The notes under the pieces: model-generated
The model's input: only the letters and a program-made list of their open reading frames with translations
Databases searched by the model: none
What the model was told of the DNA's origin: nothing
Shown: positions 1 to 9,239 of the stretch, piece by piece
How the letters are laid out: each line of letters starts with the position of its first letter
Numbering within the stretch: the first letter of the stretch is position 1
Assembly: GCF_000768315.1 (NCBI RefSeq)
Contig: NZ_AQQX01000005.1
Location: forward strand, 62,001 to 126,000
Direction: 5' to 3'
DNA: 64,000 bases
Origin: Pseudooceanicola atlanticus
Lineage (GTDB): Bacteria > Pseudomonadota > Alphaproteobacteria > Rhodobacterales > Rhodobacteraceae
Made by a program: the position numbers and the translations under genes

Positions 1-670
1 GATCAACGTAAAGGTCCGCATCCGGCGCAACCAGAAGCAGGCTGGCCATGGCCCCGGCCCCGCCCCCGATGGCGGAACGGTTCATCAGGGCCTGCGGTTG
101 GCCCGACAGGCGCAGGTTGTCGGCAAAGCACAAGTCGCCGCCCCGCATGACGCGCCAGCGGTCCGTCAGATGTCCGGTTTCGACGATTTCCCCCATGGCG
201 CGCCGCCCGAAAATCAGCGGCTCCACGGCAAGGAAACGGGCATCTTCGGCCAGGTCGACCTCGATCCGGCGATCCAGAGCGGCAGCCTCGAACAGGATGG
301 TTTCCTGCGGCAGCCAGTCCATCCGCGCGCCCGCCGCCACCGATAGAGCGGTGCGGACCTGACCGATCTCGCCTGGTTGCGCGCGGTAGATACGTTCAGC
401 GGCCTGGGTGGTCAGAACCATCTGCGCGTCTTCATCGGCACGTGCGGTCAGGTGAAACCGGTCGCCCCCGGTCACGCCACCGGCCGTGTTCAGAACAACG
501 GCCTGCAGCGCTTGCGAGGCACCATGCGGAAACAACAATTTGAAGGACCCGGCCTGGTGCAGATCGCCGATCCGGGACCGCCCCGCGCGCAGCTTGGCGG
601 ACAGATCGATGCGACCGCGCGCACGGGGCTGGCTGGCCCTCGGCGCGGCGGGGTCTGACACCCGGTTCAT
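1..670 (-). CDS. ureD: UreD urease accessory protein (C-terminus cut by window edge)
   Basis: The first 223 codons of a minus-strand gene whose 3' end lies outside the window. The translation shows UreD-family features: a GGVTGGD motif near residue 60, then an all-beta protein with a segment reading TTQAAERIYR. UreD (UreH) binds the urease apoenzyme and, with UreF and UreG, forms the complex that delivers nickel to the active site. In most alphaproteobacteria ureD is the first gene of ureDABCEFG, so the rest of the cluster should lie to the left. The ATG at 670 fits the family N-terminus, but the nearest purine-rich stretch is about 25 bases upstream, so the exact start is uncertain. Confidence 0.85.
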   Translation of the reverse strand, partial: MNRVSDPAAPRASQPRARGRIDLSAKLRAGRSRIGDLHQAGSFKLLFPHGASQALQAVVLNTAGGVTGGDRFHLTARADEDAQMVLTTQAAERIYRAQPGEIGQVRTALSVAAGARMDWLPQETILFEAAALDRRIEVDLAEDARFLAVEPLIFGRRAMGEIVETGHLTDRWRVMRGGDLCFADNLRLSGQPQALMNRSAIGGGAGAMASLLLVAPDADLYVD

Positions 671-896
671 TGTCGCGTCGGCGTTGATCTTCGGTCCCTC
701 CGTCGGACCGAGAGTATCGTCTTTGTCGCCGATGGGGAGGGGAATTTTACCGCCCGCGCAAATTTTGGCCGTGACGGTATGGGCTGCCTAAAAACCGTGC
801 GCAGGTGTGGGGTTGGGCAACTGCGCGCTGACGCCGCCAGACGGGTCGCGTTGCCAAAACCATCGCGGAACACGGCGCCAACCTACCGGGCACAGC

Positions 897-935
897 AAAA
901 GCGCCGGCGCATCACGAAGGATGACGCCGGCGCTT
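897..935 (-). terminator. Rho-independent terminator of folE2
   Basis: A perfect 11-bp stem AAGCGCCGGCG/CGCCGGCGCTT with a 15-base loop is followed on the minus strand by TTTT. It lies 24 bases past the folE2 stop codon. The rest of the 671-958 gap must hold the ureD promoter, but I see no convincing -35/-10 pair there. Confidence 0.75.
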
Positions 936-958
936 GATGCCATTGAAACGATTGAGCT

Positions 959-2053
959 TTAGCCCCGATGGATCAGCGTCGAGAAGAAGTTCGGATCAAG
1001 GCTGGCCGAGGCAAAAGTCTCCCCTTCCGTCAGAACCGATACCGCGTCGTGGGAATGCAGGCTTTCCTGGTGGCTGGCCGCGATGCGGAAATCGCCAACG
1101 CGCTCGTCCGCCTCCAACTGCGCCGCGAACAGGCGCGCCGCATCCTCGACGAAGATCGGGTTGGCGGCGTTCAGCTCTGCAAAGGCCTGTTCATCCTCGC
1201 GCTTCACCATGACCTGCGTTTCCGTCGGCACCGCACGGCGCGCCATATCGATCAGGTCTTCGAACCAAAGCCGCTTGTCGTCGTCGTCCAATACCACCGA
1301 CAATCGCGCGACCGAGCGCTGCGAATGCGGCGTCGCCAACTGGCCCCGATCCCGCCGCGCATGTTCGGACAGTTCCAGTGAGCAGGGGCAGGTCGAGGAA
1401 TAGACGTAGTCGAGGTGCACGATCCGCAGCCGCTGACCGGCGCTTTCCACCAGTTCGAGCGCAATGTCGTAATACTGATAGCCCTGCAGGCCAGATCGCA
1501 GCGACGGCACCTTCATCGGGTACGAAAACCGCATCTGGATGCGCGCATCAAAGCTCTCCAGATCGGCCTTGTAATCGTCCAGCGCCGCCTCGATCACCGC
1601 GAAGGAGAAGGTTTTTTCTGCATGTGCATAGAAGGACCGCATGATGCGGCTCATGTTGATGCCCTTCTTGTCCGCCTCAAGGCTGACCGTGCCCGTGACC
1701 GAACTCTCCAGCATGATGGCGTCGCCATCGCGGGTCTCGTAGCGGATCGGAAGGCGGAAATTGGAAATCCCCACATGCTGGATGGCCCGGCGCGCGCCCC
1801 GGATCAGGCTGGCCGGCCCGTTTTGCAGGTCAGGCAAAGTGGCACGGTAATCGGGGTCGACCGTGAACTCCTCCGGATAATCCCTTGCCAGGGTTGGATA
1901 ATCGCTGTTGCTCAGCAGGCGCGCAATGGCCGGGTCCAGATCGTTGATCTGCCGATCAGAGGCCTGCGCGGCCCATTTGCGCAACTTGTCAAGCGCGGCT
2001 TTTGCCTCGTCGCGGTCGGGCTGCGGCTGCATATCGTTCGGATGGATGTTCAT
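959..2053 (-). CDS. folE2: GTP cyclohydrolase FolE2 (type IB)
   Basis: A 364-residue member of the FolE2/MptA family (PF02649). It converts GTP to 7,8-dihydroneopterin triphosphate, the first step of tetrahydrofolate synthesis, in the cytoplasm. The family CPCS motif is present near residue 230 in a YSSTCPCSLELSEH context. The ATG at 2053 is chosen because AGGGGG lies 5-6 bases upstream. The open frame extends further upstream, but that part is arginine/alanine-rich and looks non-coding. FolE2 enzymes use several divalent metals, and some bacteria keep them as zinc-sparing replacements for FolE. I see no Zur-like site, and it may simply be the only GTP cyclohydrolase here. The gene stands alone, with a clear terminator. 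Confidence 0.92.
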   Translation of the reverse strand: MNIHPNDMQPQPDRDEAKAALDKLRKWAAQASDRQINDLDPAIARLLSNSDYPTLARDYPEEFTVDPDYRATLPDLQNGPASLIRGARRAIQHVGISNFRLPIRYETRDGDAIMLESSVTGTVSLEADKKGINMSRIMRSFYAHAEKTFSFAVIEAALDDYKADLESFDARIQMRFSYPMKVPSLRSGLQGYQYYDIALELVESAGQRLRIVHLDYVYSSTCPCSLELSEHARRDRGQLATPHSQRSVARLSVVLDDDDKRLWFEDLIDMARRAVPTETQVMVKREDEQAFAELNAANPIFVEDAARLFAAQLEADERVGDFRIAASHQESLHSHDAVSVLTEGETFASASLDPNFFSTLIHRG

Positions 2054-2261
2054 CTGTACCCCCTGTTCCTGGGCGGCTGTCCGGCTGTCACCGACCATAA
2101 GTAGGGCGAATGCACCGTGATTGCCAATTTCGTCAGGTATTACGCTGAAACCGGCAGGGCGGATCATTCTTTGCCGCGACGCCGCACCATCACGGAAGGT
2201 CCCACCAAAACAGGCAGGACGGCGCGGGCCCCGGACGACCGCCGGGGCCACACGCTGCAGG

Positions 2262-3440
2262 TCAAATCTTGTCGAGCGCCTGAATCAGGTCGGCAACCAG
2301 ATCTTCGGGGTCTTCCAGACCCGCCGACAGCCGCACCATCCCGTCCGAAATGCCGAGCGCATCCTTCTGCTCCTGCGGCAGGCGCTGGTGGGTGGTGGTC
2401 GAGGGATGCGTGACGATGGACTTCGCATCGGCGAAATTGTTCGAGATCGTGAAAACTTCGAGCGAGTTCAGCATCTTGAAACAGGCCTCCTTGCCGCCCT
2501 TCACCTCGAAGGCCACGACGGTGCCGCCAATCGGCGCCTGTTTCATCGCCACCGCATGTTCGGGATGCGAGGGCAGTTGCGGGTACCGCACGACGTTCAG
2601 CTTCGGATGGCCTTCCAGCGCCTCGGCGATCTGCATCGCGGTCGCGGCCTGGGCCCGGACCCGCAGGTCCAGCGTATCGAGCGATTTCAGCTGCACCCAG
2701 GCGGTGAACGGGTTCATCGCGCCGCCGGTATGTTTCAGGTAGGTCTCGATCGGGCCGCGGATCATCTCTTTCGAACCACAAACGATCCCGCCCAGCATCC
2801 GGCCCTGCCCGTCCACATGCTTGGTCGTTGAAATCACGCAGAAATCCGCGCCATACCGCTCGGAATAGGAAAAGACGGGCGTGGCCATCGCGTCATCGAC
2901 AACGACCAGCGCGTCATGGGCATGGGCCACTTTCACGACATGCTCCAGGTCCACGACCTCGAGCGTCGGGTTGGAAATCCCTTCGAGGAAGACCAGCGTC
3001 GTCTTGTCGGTGATCGCGGCCTCCCAGGCGGCATTGTCGGTGCCGTCGACCAGGATGATCTCGACCCCGAAGCGGGCCAGGACCTCCTCCAGCACGTAGA
3101 GGCAGGACCCGAACAGCGCGCGGGACGACACGACCTGGTCCCCGCCCTTCAGCAGCGCCATCAGCGCGCCGTTCACCGCCGCCATGCCCGAGGCACAGGC
3201 AAAGGCATCCTCGTAACCGGTGATCTGCGCGATCCGGTTCTCGAACATGCGCACGGTGGGGTTGCCGTAGCGGGCATAGATGAATTCATCGTCGCCGAGG
3301 TTCTGGAACCGGGCCTCTGCGGCTTCGGCACTGTCATAGACAAAGCCCTGGGTCAGGAAGATCGCTTCGCTGACCTCCCCGTATTGCGAACGGCGGGTGC
3401 CGCCATGGACCAGCGTGGTGCGTTTTTTCCAATCGCTCAT
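2262..3440 (-). CDS. metZ: O-succinylhomoserine sulfhydrylase
   Basis: A 392-residue PLP enzyme of the Cys/Met metabolism family. It makes homocysteine directly from an O-acylhomoserine and sulfide. The PLP lysine is Lys207 in a STTKHVDGQGR context, and the cofactor-binding segment ASGMAAVNGAL precedes it. The start ATG at 3440 has GGAGAG 5 bases upstream; the upstream extension of the frame runs through a riboswitch and terminator and cannot be coding. Expression is predicted to be shut off by S-adenosylmethionine through the SAM-II element. MetZ and MetY are hard to tell apart by eye; the SAM-II context and alphaproteobacterial origin favour MetZ. Confidence 0.92.
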   Translation of the reverse strand: MSDWKKRTTLVHGGTRRSQYGEVSEAIFLTQGFVYDSAEAAEARFQNLGDDEFIYARYGNPTVRMFENRIAQITGYEDAFACASGMAAVNGALMALLKGGDQVVSSRALFGSCLYVLEEVLARFGVEIILVDGTDNAAWEAAITDKTTLVFLEGISNPTLEVVDLEHVVKVAHAHDALVVVDDAMATPVFSYSERYGADFCVISTTKHVDGQGRMLGGIVCGSKEMIRGPIETYLKHTGGAMNPFTAWVQLKSLDTLDLRVRAQAATAMQIAEALEGHPKLNVVRYPQLPSHPEHAVAMKQAPIGGTVVAFEVKGGKEACFKMLNSLEVFTISNNFADAKSIVTHPSTTTHQRLPQEQKDALGISDGMVRLSAGLEDPEDLVADLIQALDKI

Positions 3441-3452
3441 CGTCACTCTCCG

Positions 3453-3479
3453 GACCGACCTCTCGGGGGTGGGTCGGTC
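3453..3479 (-). promoter_or_regulatory. Hairpin abutting the metZ ribosome binding site
   Basis: Perfect 8-bp inverted repeat GACCGACC/GGTCGGTC with an 11-base loop. It ends one base before the metZ GGAGAG ribosome binding site (3446-3451). It is downstream of the intrinsic terminator, so it is present only in read-through transcripts and may affect initiation or stability. Confidence 0.5.
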
Positions 3480-3480
3480 A

Positions 3481-3514
3481 AATAAAAACCCCCAGACGCG
3501 GCCAAGCGTGGGGG
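3481..3514 (-). terminator. Intrinsic terminator inside the metZ leader
   Basis: Stem CCCCCA/TGGGGG, extended inward by CGC/GCG, followed by TTTTTATT on the minus strand. It lies between the SAM-II aptamer and the metZ start, which suggests transcriptional attenuation rather than a simple upstream terminator. Confidence 0.78.
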
Positions 3515-3526
3515 TCCCCGACGACT

Positions 3527-3581
3527 GACCTTTTAGCGGAATATTTTCCGTGGCCCGCAATCCGGTAACAAATCGCCACGG
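3527..3581 (-). promoter_or_regulatory. SAM-II riboswitch
   Basis: The minus-strand RNA has the SAM-II layout. P1 is CCGTGGC/GCCACGG. The loop contains GATTT and ACCGGATTGC, as in characterised SAM-II aptamers. The 3' segment reads GCTAAAAGG, matching the conserved tail that forms the H-type pseudoknot. SAM-II elements typically precede metA, metC or metZ genes of alphaproteobacteria, exactly this context. The GGTC just after the aptamer could pair with the GACC that begins the terminator's 5' arm, giving a possible antiterminator; that pairing is inference. Confidence 0.9.
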
Positions 3582-3587
3582 GTTTCT

Positions 3588-3616
3588 GTCTAGCGCTGCA
3601 TCGCGGCAAGGGTCAA
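3588..3616 (-). promoter_or_regulatory. Sigma-70-type promoter for the metZ leader
   Basis: On the minus strand TTGACC is followed after exactly 17 bases by CTAGAC. Transcription would start about 7 bases later, at the very 5' edge of the SAM-II P1 stem, which supports both calls. Confidence 0.65.
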
Positions 3617-3704
3617 GAGTTACCGTTCTGTCACCCAACCATCACCCAAGTTTCGTATCCAGGCCGTAAAGAAACCCCAAATGATGGATCGGGGGCTTCG
3701 GGAC

Positions 3705-4643
3705 ATGGCCTTGCTACGGGTCAATCTTGGCGAAAACGGCCTGGAACTGCACGAGGGCGGCGACGACCCAGGCCCGACCCTCACCGCGCAGGCGGATGGC
3801 AGCGGCCCGATCATCGTGATGATCCATGGCTTCAAGTTCGCGCCCGGCGATCCCGTCCATTGTCCCCATGATCACATCCTGTCACTGGCCCGGGACCACA
3901 CCTGCTGGAAGGCCAAGAGCTGGCCGCGAGAGCTGGGCCTCGACCGCGACGACCGGCTGGGCATTGCCTTCGGCTGGCCCGCGCGTGGCTCGATCTGGCA
4001 GGCCTATGAGCGGGCCGAGGCCGCCGGGCTGGCGCTGGCCGACCTGATCCGGCACTTGCATCGCGCCGCGCCCCACAGGCCCATCCATGCCATCGCTCAT
4101 TCGCTGGGCGCGCGCGTGGTCCTGTCGGCCCTGCCGCACCTGCCGCCGGGCGCGCTGAACCGGGCGATCCTGCTTGCGGGGGCGGAGTATTCTGGCCGGG
4201 CCGAAGCGGCGCTCGACAGCGCGGCGGGACGCAAAATCGAGGTCATCTCGGTCACAAGCCGCGAAAACCGGCTCTACGATCGCCTGCTGGAAAGCGTGAT
4301 CCCGTCGCCGGAGCGCGGCGACCTGTCGCTGGGACGCCGCGCCCCCGACCGGCCCAACTGGCTGACCCTGCCGATCGACCGCCCCGACCTGCTGACCGGG
4401 CTCGCGGCCCAGGGCTTCCGCATCGCGGGGCCCGAACGGCGCATCTGCCATTGGTCCGCCTATCTGCGCCCCGGTGTCTTTGCGCTCTACGCGGCCCTTG
4501 TGGCCGAGCCGACACCGCTGCCCCTCACCCGCCTGCAACGGCTGGTCGCAACCGACCCACCACCCTTGCGTCCGGCGCGTCGGCGGTATCGCATGCCGCA
4601 GATCAGCCTGCCCCTGCCATTGATGCGGAACGCCTCCTCCTGA
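3705..4643 (+). CDS. Alpha/beta hydrolase of unknown substrate
   Basis: A 312-residue alpha/beta-hydrolase-fold protein. It has an oxyanion-hole HGFKF motif near residue 40, a Ser nucleophile in AHSLGAR, and a likely catalytic His near residue 250 in RICHWSAYL. Esterase or lipase-like activity is a fold-level inference; I cannot name a substrate. No signal peptide is visible, so it is probably cytoplasmic. The ATG at 3705 is preferred over 3681 and 3684 because GGGGG lies about 12 bases upstream. It diverges from metZ, with the SAM-II promoter region between them. A C-terminal proline/arginine-rich tail of about 30 residues looks disordered. Confidence 0.7.
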   Translation: MALLRVNLGENGLELHEGGDDPGPTLTAQADGSGPIIVMIHGFKFAPGDPVHCPHDHILSLARDHTCWKAKSWPRELGLDRDDRLGIAFGWPARGSIWQAYERAEAAGLALADLIRHLHRAAPHRPIHAIAHSLGARVVLSALPHLPPGALNRAILLAGAEYSGRAEAALDSAAGRKIEVISVTSRENRLYDRLLESVIPSPERGDLSLGRRAPDRPNWLTLPIDRPDLLTGLAAQGFRIAGPERRICHWSAYLRPGVFALYAALVAEPTPLPLTRLQRLVATDPPPLRPARRRYRMPQISLPLPLMRNASS

Positions 4644-4691
4644 TCCCATTGATCCAAGGGGCCAGCGATGTCTCAGCGCAGGCGCTTCCCC

Positions 4692-4857
4692 TTTCATCTG
4701 GCCGAAGAATATCCTGGGGGGAGTTTGTCAAAGCCTGCTTTGACAGACGGGGGGCAAAGCCCCCTGCCCGGTCGATCTCCAAGGGAGATCGAAACAAGGG
4801 ACGTGCCGCCCGTCGCTGGGCGACCGGCGGCACCGAAATACTTTGGCCGAATGACAG
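4692..4857. repeat. Dispersed palindromic element, full copy with inverted ends
   Basis: The element fills the gap between the hydrolase and gcrA. Its left end TTTCATCTGGCCGAAGAAT and right end ATACTTTGGCCGAATGACA are imperfect inverted repeats. Inside are nested GC hairpins: CAAAGCCTGCTTTG, GGGGGCAAAGCCCCC and GATCTCCAAGGGAGATC. End fragments of the same element recur at 9091-9160 and 35047-35095. No transposase is associated. MITE-like origin is inference; it could also act as a bidirectional transcript end for the two convergent genes. Confidence 0.65.
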
Positions 4858-4867
4858 GGAGGCCGCG

Positions 4868-5473
4868 TTACCGGCGGCGATCGCGGCGCGAGGACATGGG
4901 CTGGAACGCCACGCCCACATGCGCTTCGCAATAGGGTTTGCCCGCCTGGACCGGCAGGCCGCAGAACCAGAATTTCTCGGTTGCGGGGTCGCCAACGGGC
5001 CATTTGCAGGTCCGCTCGGTCAGCTCCATCAGGGTGAGCTTCTTGGCCTTCTTTTCGATCTCGTTGACCTTGGCCAGCGCCTCGGGGCTGATCTCGTTCG
5101 CGGAGGGCTGCGGCGGCAGCGGCTGGCCGGCCGGCACGATGGCCTTGCGCGACGGCGCGCCGGCGGGTGCGGCAGAGGTGGTGCGAGGTTCATCATCGGC
5201 CTCTTCCTCAACCTCGGGCGCGGCCTTGGCTGCCGGCTGGGCCGCGGGTTTGGCCGCGGGCTTCGGCTTGGCCTCCGCCTTGGGAGCCGCGCTGGCCGCA
5301 GGTGCAGCCGCGGCGCCGCCGCCACCGGAACGGTTGGAGAGCCCGAGGCGATGCACCTTGCCGATCACGGCATTGCGGGTGACCCCGCCCAGTTCCTTGG
5401 CGATCTGGCTGGCGGATTGCCCCTCGGTCCACATCTTCTTGAGCAGCTCGACGCGTTCATCGGTCCAGGACAT
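4868..5473 (-). CDS. gcrA: Cell-cycle regulator GcrA
   Basis: A 201-residue GcrA protein. The N-terminal 45 residues match the GcrA DNA-binding domain (MSWTDERVELLKKMW start, SASQIAKELGG, RNAVIGKVHRLGL). The middle, about residues 47-125, is a low-complexity Ala/Lys/Pro linker. The C-terminus has a Cys/His cluster (CKW, FCGLP, YCEAHV), the sigma-70-binding SID region. GcrA binds sigma-70 holoenzyme at GANTC-methylated promoters and, in Caulobacter, drives CcrM-dependent cell-cycle genes. The start at 5473 has AGGA upstream and the canonical N-terminus. A GATTC site lies at 5601-5605 in the intergenic region shared with carB. Confidence 0.95.
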   Translation of the reverse strand: MSWTDERVELLKKMWTEGQSASQIAKELGGVTRNAVIGKVHRLGLSNRSGGGGAAAAPAASAAPKAEAKPKPAAKPAAQPAAKAAPEVEEEADDEPRTTSAAPAGAPSRKAIVPAGQPLPPQPSANEISPEALAKVNEIEKKAKKLTLMELTERTCKWPVGDPATEKFWFCGLPVQAGKPYCEAHVGVAFQPMSSRRDRRR

Positions 5474-5642
5474 GGACGATATCCTTTTCTTGGCTTGGAG
5501 GCCCCTTGGCCGGGGCTTTCGTGTCAAAGGCGGCACGCTTTCCGCACCGCCCTTCGTTGGGTCCCTATTCTAATCACCAAGGCCGGAGATACAAGGGAAC
5601 GATTCGCACGACCTTAAGGCCGAGAAATACCGCCAACGGCCC

Positions 5643-5670
5643 TTGCGCGCGTCCCTGCCATGACTATAAC
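5643..5670 (+). promoter_or_regulatory. Candidate sigma-70 promoter for carB
   Basis: TTGCGC, a 16-base spacer and TATAAC. The start of transcription would fall about 26 bases before the carB ATG at 5703. Confidence 0.5.
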
Positions 5671-5702
5671 CCGCATAATTTTGCGCTGCCCCGGGGAAGA
5701 CC

Positions 5703-8700
5703 ATGCCAAAAAGAACCGATATCTCCTCGATCATGATCATTGGTGCGGGGCCGATCATCATCGGCCAGGCCTGTGAGTTCGATTATTCGGGGGCCCAGGC
5801 CTGCAAGGCCCTGCGAGAAGAGGGGTACCGGGTGATCCTGGTCAACTCCAACCCCGCGACGATCATGACCGATCCCGGCCTCGCCGACGCCACCTATATC
5901 GAACCGATCACCCCCGAAGTGGTCGCCAAGATCATCGAGAAGGAACGCCCCGACGCGCTGCTGCCGACCATGGGCGGACAGACCGGGCTGAACACCTCGC
6001 TGGCGCTGGCCGATATGGGCGTGTTGGAAAAGTTCAACGTCGAACTGATCGGGGCCAACCGTGAAGCCATTGAAATGGCAGAAGATCGCAAGCTCTTCCG
6101 CGAGGCGATGGACCGGATCGGACTGGAAAACCCCAAGGCCACCATCGTCTCCGCGCCCAAGACCGAAAAGGGTTACGACATCGCCGCCGGCGTCGCCGAA
6201 GCGATGGAGGCGCTGGAAGAGATCGGCCTGCCCGCCATCATCCGCCCCGCCTTTACCCTCGGCGGCACCGGCGGTGGCGTCGCCTATAACCGCGACGATT
6301 ACGAATATTACTGCCGGTCGGGCATGGAGGCCTCTCCGGTGGCGCAGATCCTCGTCGACGAGTCCCTCCTTGGCTGGAAGGAATTCGAGATGGAGGTCGT
6401 GCGCGACAAGGCCGACAACGCGATCATCGTCTGCTCGATCGAGAACGTGGACCCGATGGGCGTGCATACGGGCGATTCCATCACCGTGGCCCCGGCCCTG
6501 ACCCTGACCGACAAGGAATACCAGGCGATGCGCGCCGCCTCGATCGCGGTTCTGCGCGAGATCGGCGTGGAAACCGGCGGGTCCAACGTGCAATGGGCCG
6601 TGAACCCCGAGGATGGCCGCATGGTCGTGATCGAGATGAACCCCCGGGTTTCGCGCTCCTCCGCGCTGGCATCCAAGGCCACCGGCTTCCCGATTGCCAA
6701 GATCGCTGCGAAACTGGCCGTGGGCTACACGCTGGACGAGCTGGACAACGACATCACCAAGGTGACGCCCGCGTCGTTCGAACCGACCATCGACTACGTG
6801 GTCACCAAGATCCCGCGCTTCGCCTTCGAGAAGTTCCCCGGCTCCGAACCGCACCTGACCACGGCGATGAAATCCGTGGGCGAGGCGATGGCGATCGGCC
6901 GGTCCTTCCATGAATCGCTGCAAAAGGCGCTGACCTCGATGGAAACCGGGCTGACCGGCCTTGACGAGATCGAGATCGAAGGCGCGCCAGACAAGGCCGC
7001 CATCACCAAGGCCCTGGCCAAGCAGACGCCCGACCGGATCCGCGTGATCGCCCAAGCCATGCGCCACGGGCTGACCGATGACGAAATCCACGGCGTGACC
7101 TCGTTCGATCCCTGGTTCCTGGCCCGTATCCGCGAAATCGTGCGCGCCGAGGCCGAGATCAAGGTCAACGGCCTGCCGGTGACCGAGGAAGGGCTGCGGC
7201 GCTACAAGATGCTGGGCTTCACCGATGCCCGGCTGGCCCAGCTCTCGGCGCGGGACGAGGAACAGGTGCGCCGCGCGCGGCACAACCTCGGCGTCACCGC
7301 CGTCTTCAAGCGGATCGACACGTGCGCCGCCGAATTCGAAGCTCAGACCCCCTACATGTACTCGACCTACGAAGCCCCGATGATGGGCGAGGTCGAAGAC
7401 GAGGCGCGCCCCTCCGAACGCAACAAGGTCGTCATCCTGGGCGGCGGTCCGAACCGGATCGGCCAGGGGATCGAGTTCGACTACTGCTGCTGCCACGCCT
7501 GTTTCGCCCTGACCGAAGCGGGCTATGAAACCATCATGGTCAACTGCAACCCGGAAACCGTGTCGACCGACTATGACACCTCGGACCGGCTGTATTTCGA
7601 ACCGCTGACTTTCGAGCACGTGATGGAGATCCTGCGGGTCGAACAAAGCAAGGGCACCCTGCATGGCGTGATCGTCCAGTTCGGCGGCCAGACCCCGCTG
7701 AAGCTGGCCAACGCGCTGGAAGAGGCCGGGATCCCGATCCTGGGCACCACGCCCGACGCCATCGACCTGGCCGAAGATCGCGAGCGTTTCCAGGACCTTG
7801 TGAACCGCCTGTCGCTGAAGCAGCCGAAGAACGGGATCGCCCATTCCGACGCTGAGGCGCTGGAGATCGCGGACAGCATCGGCTTCCCGCTGGTCATCCG
7901 CCCCTCCTACGTGCTGGGCGGCCGTGCGATGGAAATCGTGCGCGACATGGACGGCCTGAAACGCTACATCCGCGACGCCGTCGTCGTGTCGGGTGACAGC
8001 CCGGTCCTGCTGGACAGCTACCTCGCCAACGCGGTCGAGCTGGATGTCGACGCGCTCTGCGATGGCACCAACGTGCATGTCGCGGGCATCATGCAGCATA
8101 TCGAGGAAGCCGGCGTGCATTCGGGCGACAGCGCCTGCTCCCTGCCCCCGCATTCCCTGCCACAGGATATCCTCGACGTGGTCAAGCAGCAGACCCGTGA
8201 CCTGGCTCTTGAGCTGGGCGTCGTGGGCCTGATGAACGTGCAATTCGCGGTGAAGGACGGCGAGGTCTACCTGATCGAGGTGAACCCGCGGGCCTCGCGC
8301 ACCGTGCCCTTCGTGGCCAAGGCGGTGAATTCGCCGATCGCCTCCATCGCGGCGCGGGTCATGGCGGGCGAGACGCTGGATGCCTTCACCCTGGTCGATC
8401 CGCAGACCGGGCGGTTCGCCGTGAAAGAAGCGGTACTGCCCTTCGCGCGCTTCCCCGGTGTCGACACGCTGCTGGGACCGGAAATGCGCTCCACCGGCGA
8501 GGTGATGGGCTCGGACACGACCTTCGCCAAGGCCTTCCTCAAGGCACAGCTGGGGGCCGGCAACCTGCTGCCCTCGCAGGGCCGCGCCTTCATCTCGATC
8601 CGGGACGAGGACAAGACGGCCGCCATGCTGGATGCCGCCAAGTCCCTGTCGGATATGGGGTTTGTCCTGGTCGCGACGCGCGGCACGGCGGCCTGGCTGA

Positions 8701-8975
8701 AAGAGGCAGGGCTGAGCTGTGACACGGTGAACAAGGTCTACGAGGGCCGTCCGAACATCGTCGACCAGCTGAAGGACGGAGAGATCGCCCTGGTGCTGAA
8801 CACGACCGAAGGCGCGCAATCCATCGAGGACAGCCGAGAGATCCGGTCGGTGGCGCTTTATGACAAGATCCCCTATTTCACCACCGCCGCCGGGGCCCAG
8901 GCCGCGGCGCAGGCGATCGCGTCCCGCGATGCCGGGGAGATCGTCGTGACCTCGCTTCAGGAGCTGGCGCAGTGA
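5703..8975 (+). CDS. carB: Carbamoyl-phosphate synthase large subunit
   Basis: A full-length 1090-residue CarB. With glutaminase subunit CarA it makes carbamoyl phosphate from glutamine, bicarbonate and 2 ATP, feeding arginine and pyrimidine synthesis in the cytoplasm. Two homologous ATP-grasp halves are visible, each opening with a [16 protein letters not shown]-type loop (residues ~17 and ~580) and the [16 protein letters not shown] pair. The C-terminal ~140 residues form the MGS-like allosteric domain, which binds UMP/ornithine in relatives. The ATG at 5703 follows GGGGAAG. carA is not in this window, so the subunits are encoded apart. The stop codon overlaps the start of a small lipoprotein gene. 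Confidence 0.97.
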   Translation: MPKRTDISSIMIIGAGPIIIGQACEFDYSGAQACKALREEGYRVILVNSNPATIMTDPGLADATYIEPITPEVVAKIIEKERPDALLPTMGGQTGLNTSLALADMGVLEKFNVELIGANREAIEMAEDRKLFREAMDRIGLENPKATIVSAPKTEKGYDIAAGVAEAMEALEEIGLPAIIRPAFTLGGTGGGVAYNRDDYEYYCRSGMEASPVAQILVDESLLGWKEFEMEVVRDKADNAIIVCSIENVDPMGVHTGDSITVAPALTLTDKEYQAMRAASIAVLREIGVETGGSNVQWAVNPEDGRMVVIEMNPRVSRSSALASKATGFPIAKIAAKLAVGYTLDELDNDITKVTPASFEPTIDYVVTKIPRFAFEKFPGSEPHLTTAMKSVGEAMAIGRSFHESLQKALTSMETGLTGLDEIEIEGAPDKAAITKALAKQTPDRIRVIAQAMRHGLTDDEIHGVTSFDPWFLARIREIVRAEAEIKVNGLPVTEEGLRRYKMLGFTDARLAQLSARDEEQVRRARHNLGVTAVFKRIDTCAAEFEAQTPYMYSTYEAPMMGEVEDEARPSERNKVVILGGGPNRIGQGIEFDYCCCHACFALTEAGYETIMVNCNPETVSTDYDTSDRLYFEPLTFEHVMEILRVEQSKGTLHGVIVQFGGQTPLKLANALEEAGIPILGTTPDAIDLAEDRERFQDLVNRLSLKQPKNGIAHSDAEALEIADSIGFPLVIRPSYVLGGRAMEIVRDMDGLKRYIRDAVVVSGDSPVLLDSYLANAVELDVDALCDGTNVHVAGIMQHIEEAGVHSGDSACSLPPHSLPQDILDVVKQQTRDLALELGVVGLMNVQFAVKDGEVYLIEVNPRASRTVPFVAKAVNSPIASIAARVMAGETLDAFTLVDPQTGRFAVKEAVLPFARFPGVDTLLGPEMRSTGEVMGSDTTFAKAFLKAQLGAGNLLPSQGRAFISIRDEDKTAAMLDAAKSLSDMGFVLVATRGTAAWLKEAGLSCDTVNKVYEGRPNIVDQLKDGEIALVLNTTEGAQSIEDSREIRSVALYDKIPYFTTAAGAQAAAQAIASRDAGEIVVTSLQELAQ

Positions 8976-9070
8976 GCCCGCGCCTGCTCTTTCCGCTGCT
9001 GGCGCTGATGGCGCTGGCAGCCTGCGGGTCGCCGCTGAGCTCGGGTCCGCTGAGCTCTTTCCCCTTCTGA
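8972..9070 (+). CDS. Tiny predicted lipoprotein (32 residues) overlapping carB
   Basis: A GTG start overlaps the carB stop codon as GTGA, a coupling arrangement. The product would be 32 residues: a basic/hydrophobic signal of 17 residues ([17 protein letters not shown]), a lipobox LAAC with Cys18, then a short Ser/Gly/Pro tail with a repeated PLSS motif. If real, Lgt (gene at 17784) and signal peptidase II would process it to a lipopeptide of only about 15 residues. No homologous family is recognised. A perfect lipobox plus exact overlap is unlikely to be chance, but expression is unproven. Confidence 0.6.
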   Translation: MSPRLLFPLLALMALAACGSPLSSGPLSSFPF

Positions 9071-9090
9071 ATTCGCTTTGACGTCAGGGT

Positions 9091-9160
9091 GTTGGGGGCT
9101 CTGCCCCCGCCGCCCTGCGGGCGTCTCCCCCGGAGTATTTCCGGCAAGATGAAGCAGGGG
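9091..9160. repeat. Dispersed palindromic element, partial copy
   Basis: Contains a GGGGGCTCTGCCCCC hairpin, a second CGCCCTGCGGGCG hairpin and the terminal motif GTATTTCCGGCAAGATGAAG. The last matches, in reverse complement, the left end of the element at 4692. It could serve as a transcript terminator after carB. Confidence 0.55.
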
Positions 9161-9239
9161 ACCCGCGCGGGAAGGTGACGTCGGCGCGAACCTGTCCGGG
9201 GTGTCTGGACAGCGGCGGCCGGGCTGGCCTAATTGGCGC

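Noticed and set aside
671-896. Sigma-54 promoter for the urease cluster
   Set aside because: GGCCAAAATTTGC on the minus strand has GG and GC nine bases apart instead of the required ten, and lacks the flanking consensus.
5664-8819. A 1051-codon open frame antisense to carB
   Set aside because: carB is a certain gene; in GC-rich DNA the antisense frame in this register stays open. The translation is His/Arg/Gly/Val-rich with no recognisable domain.
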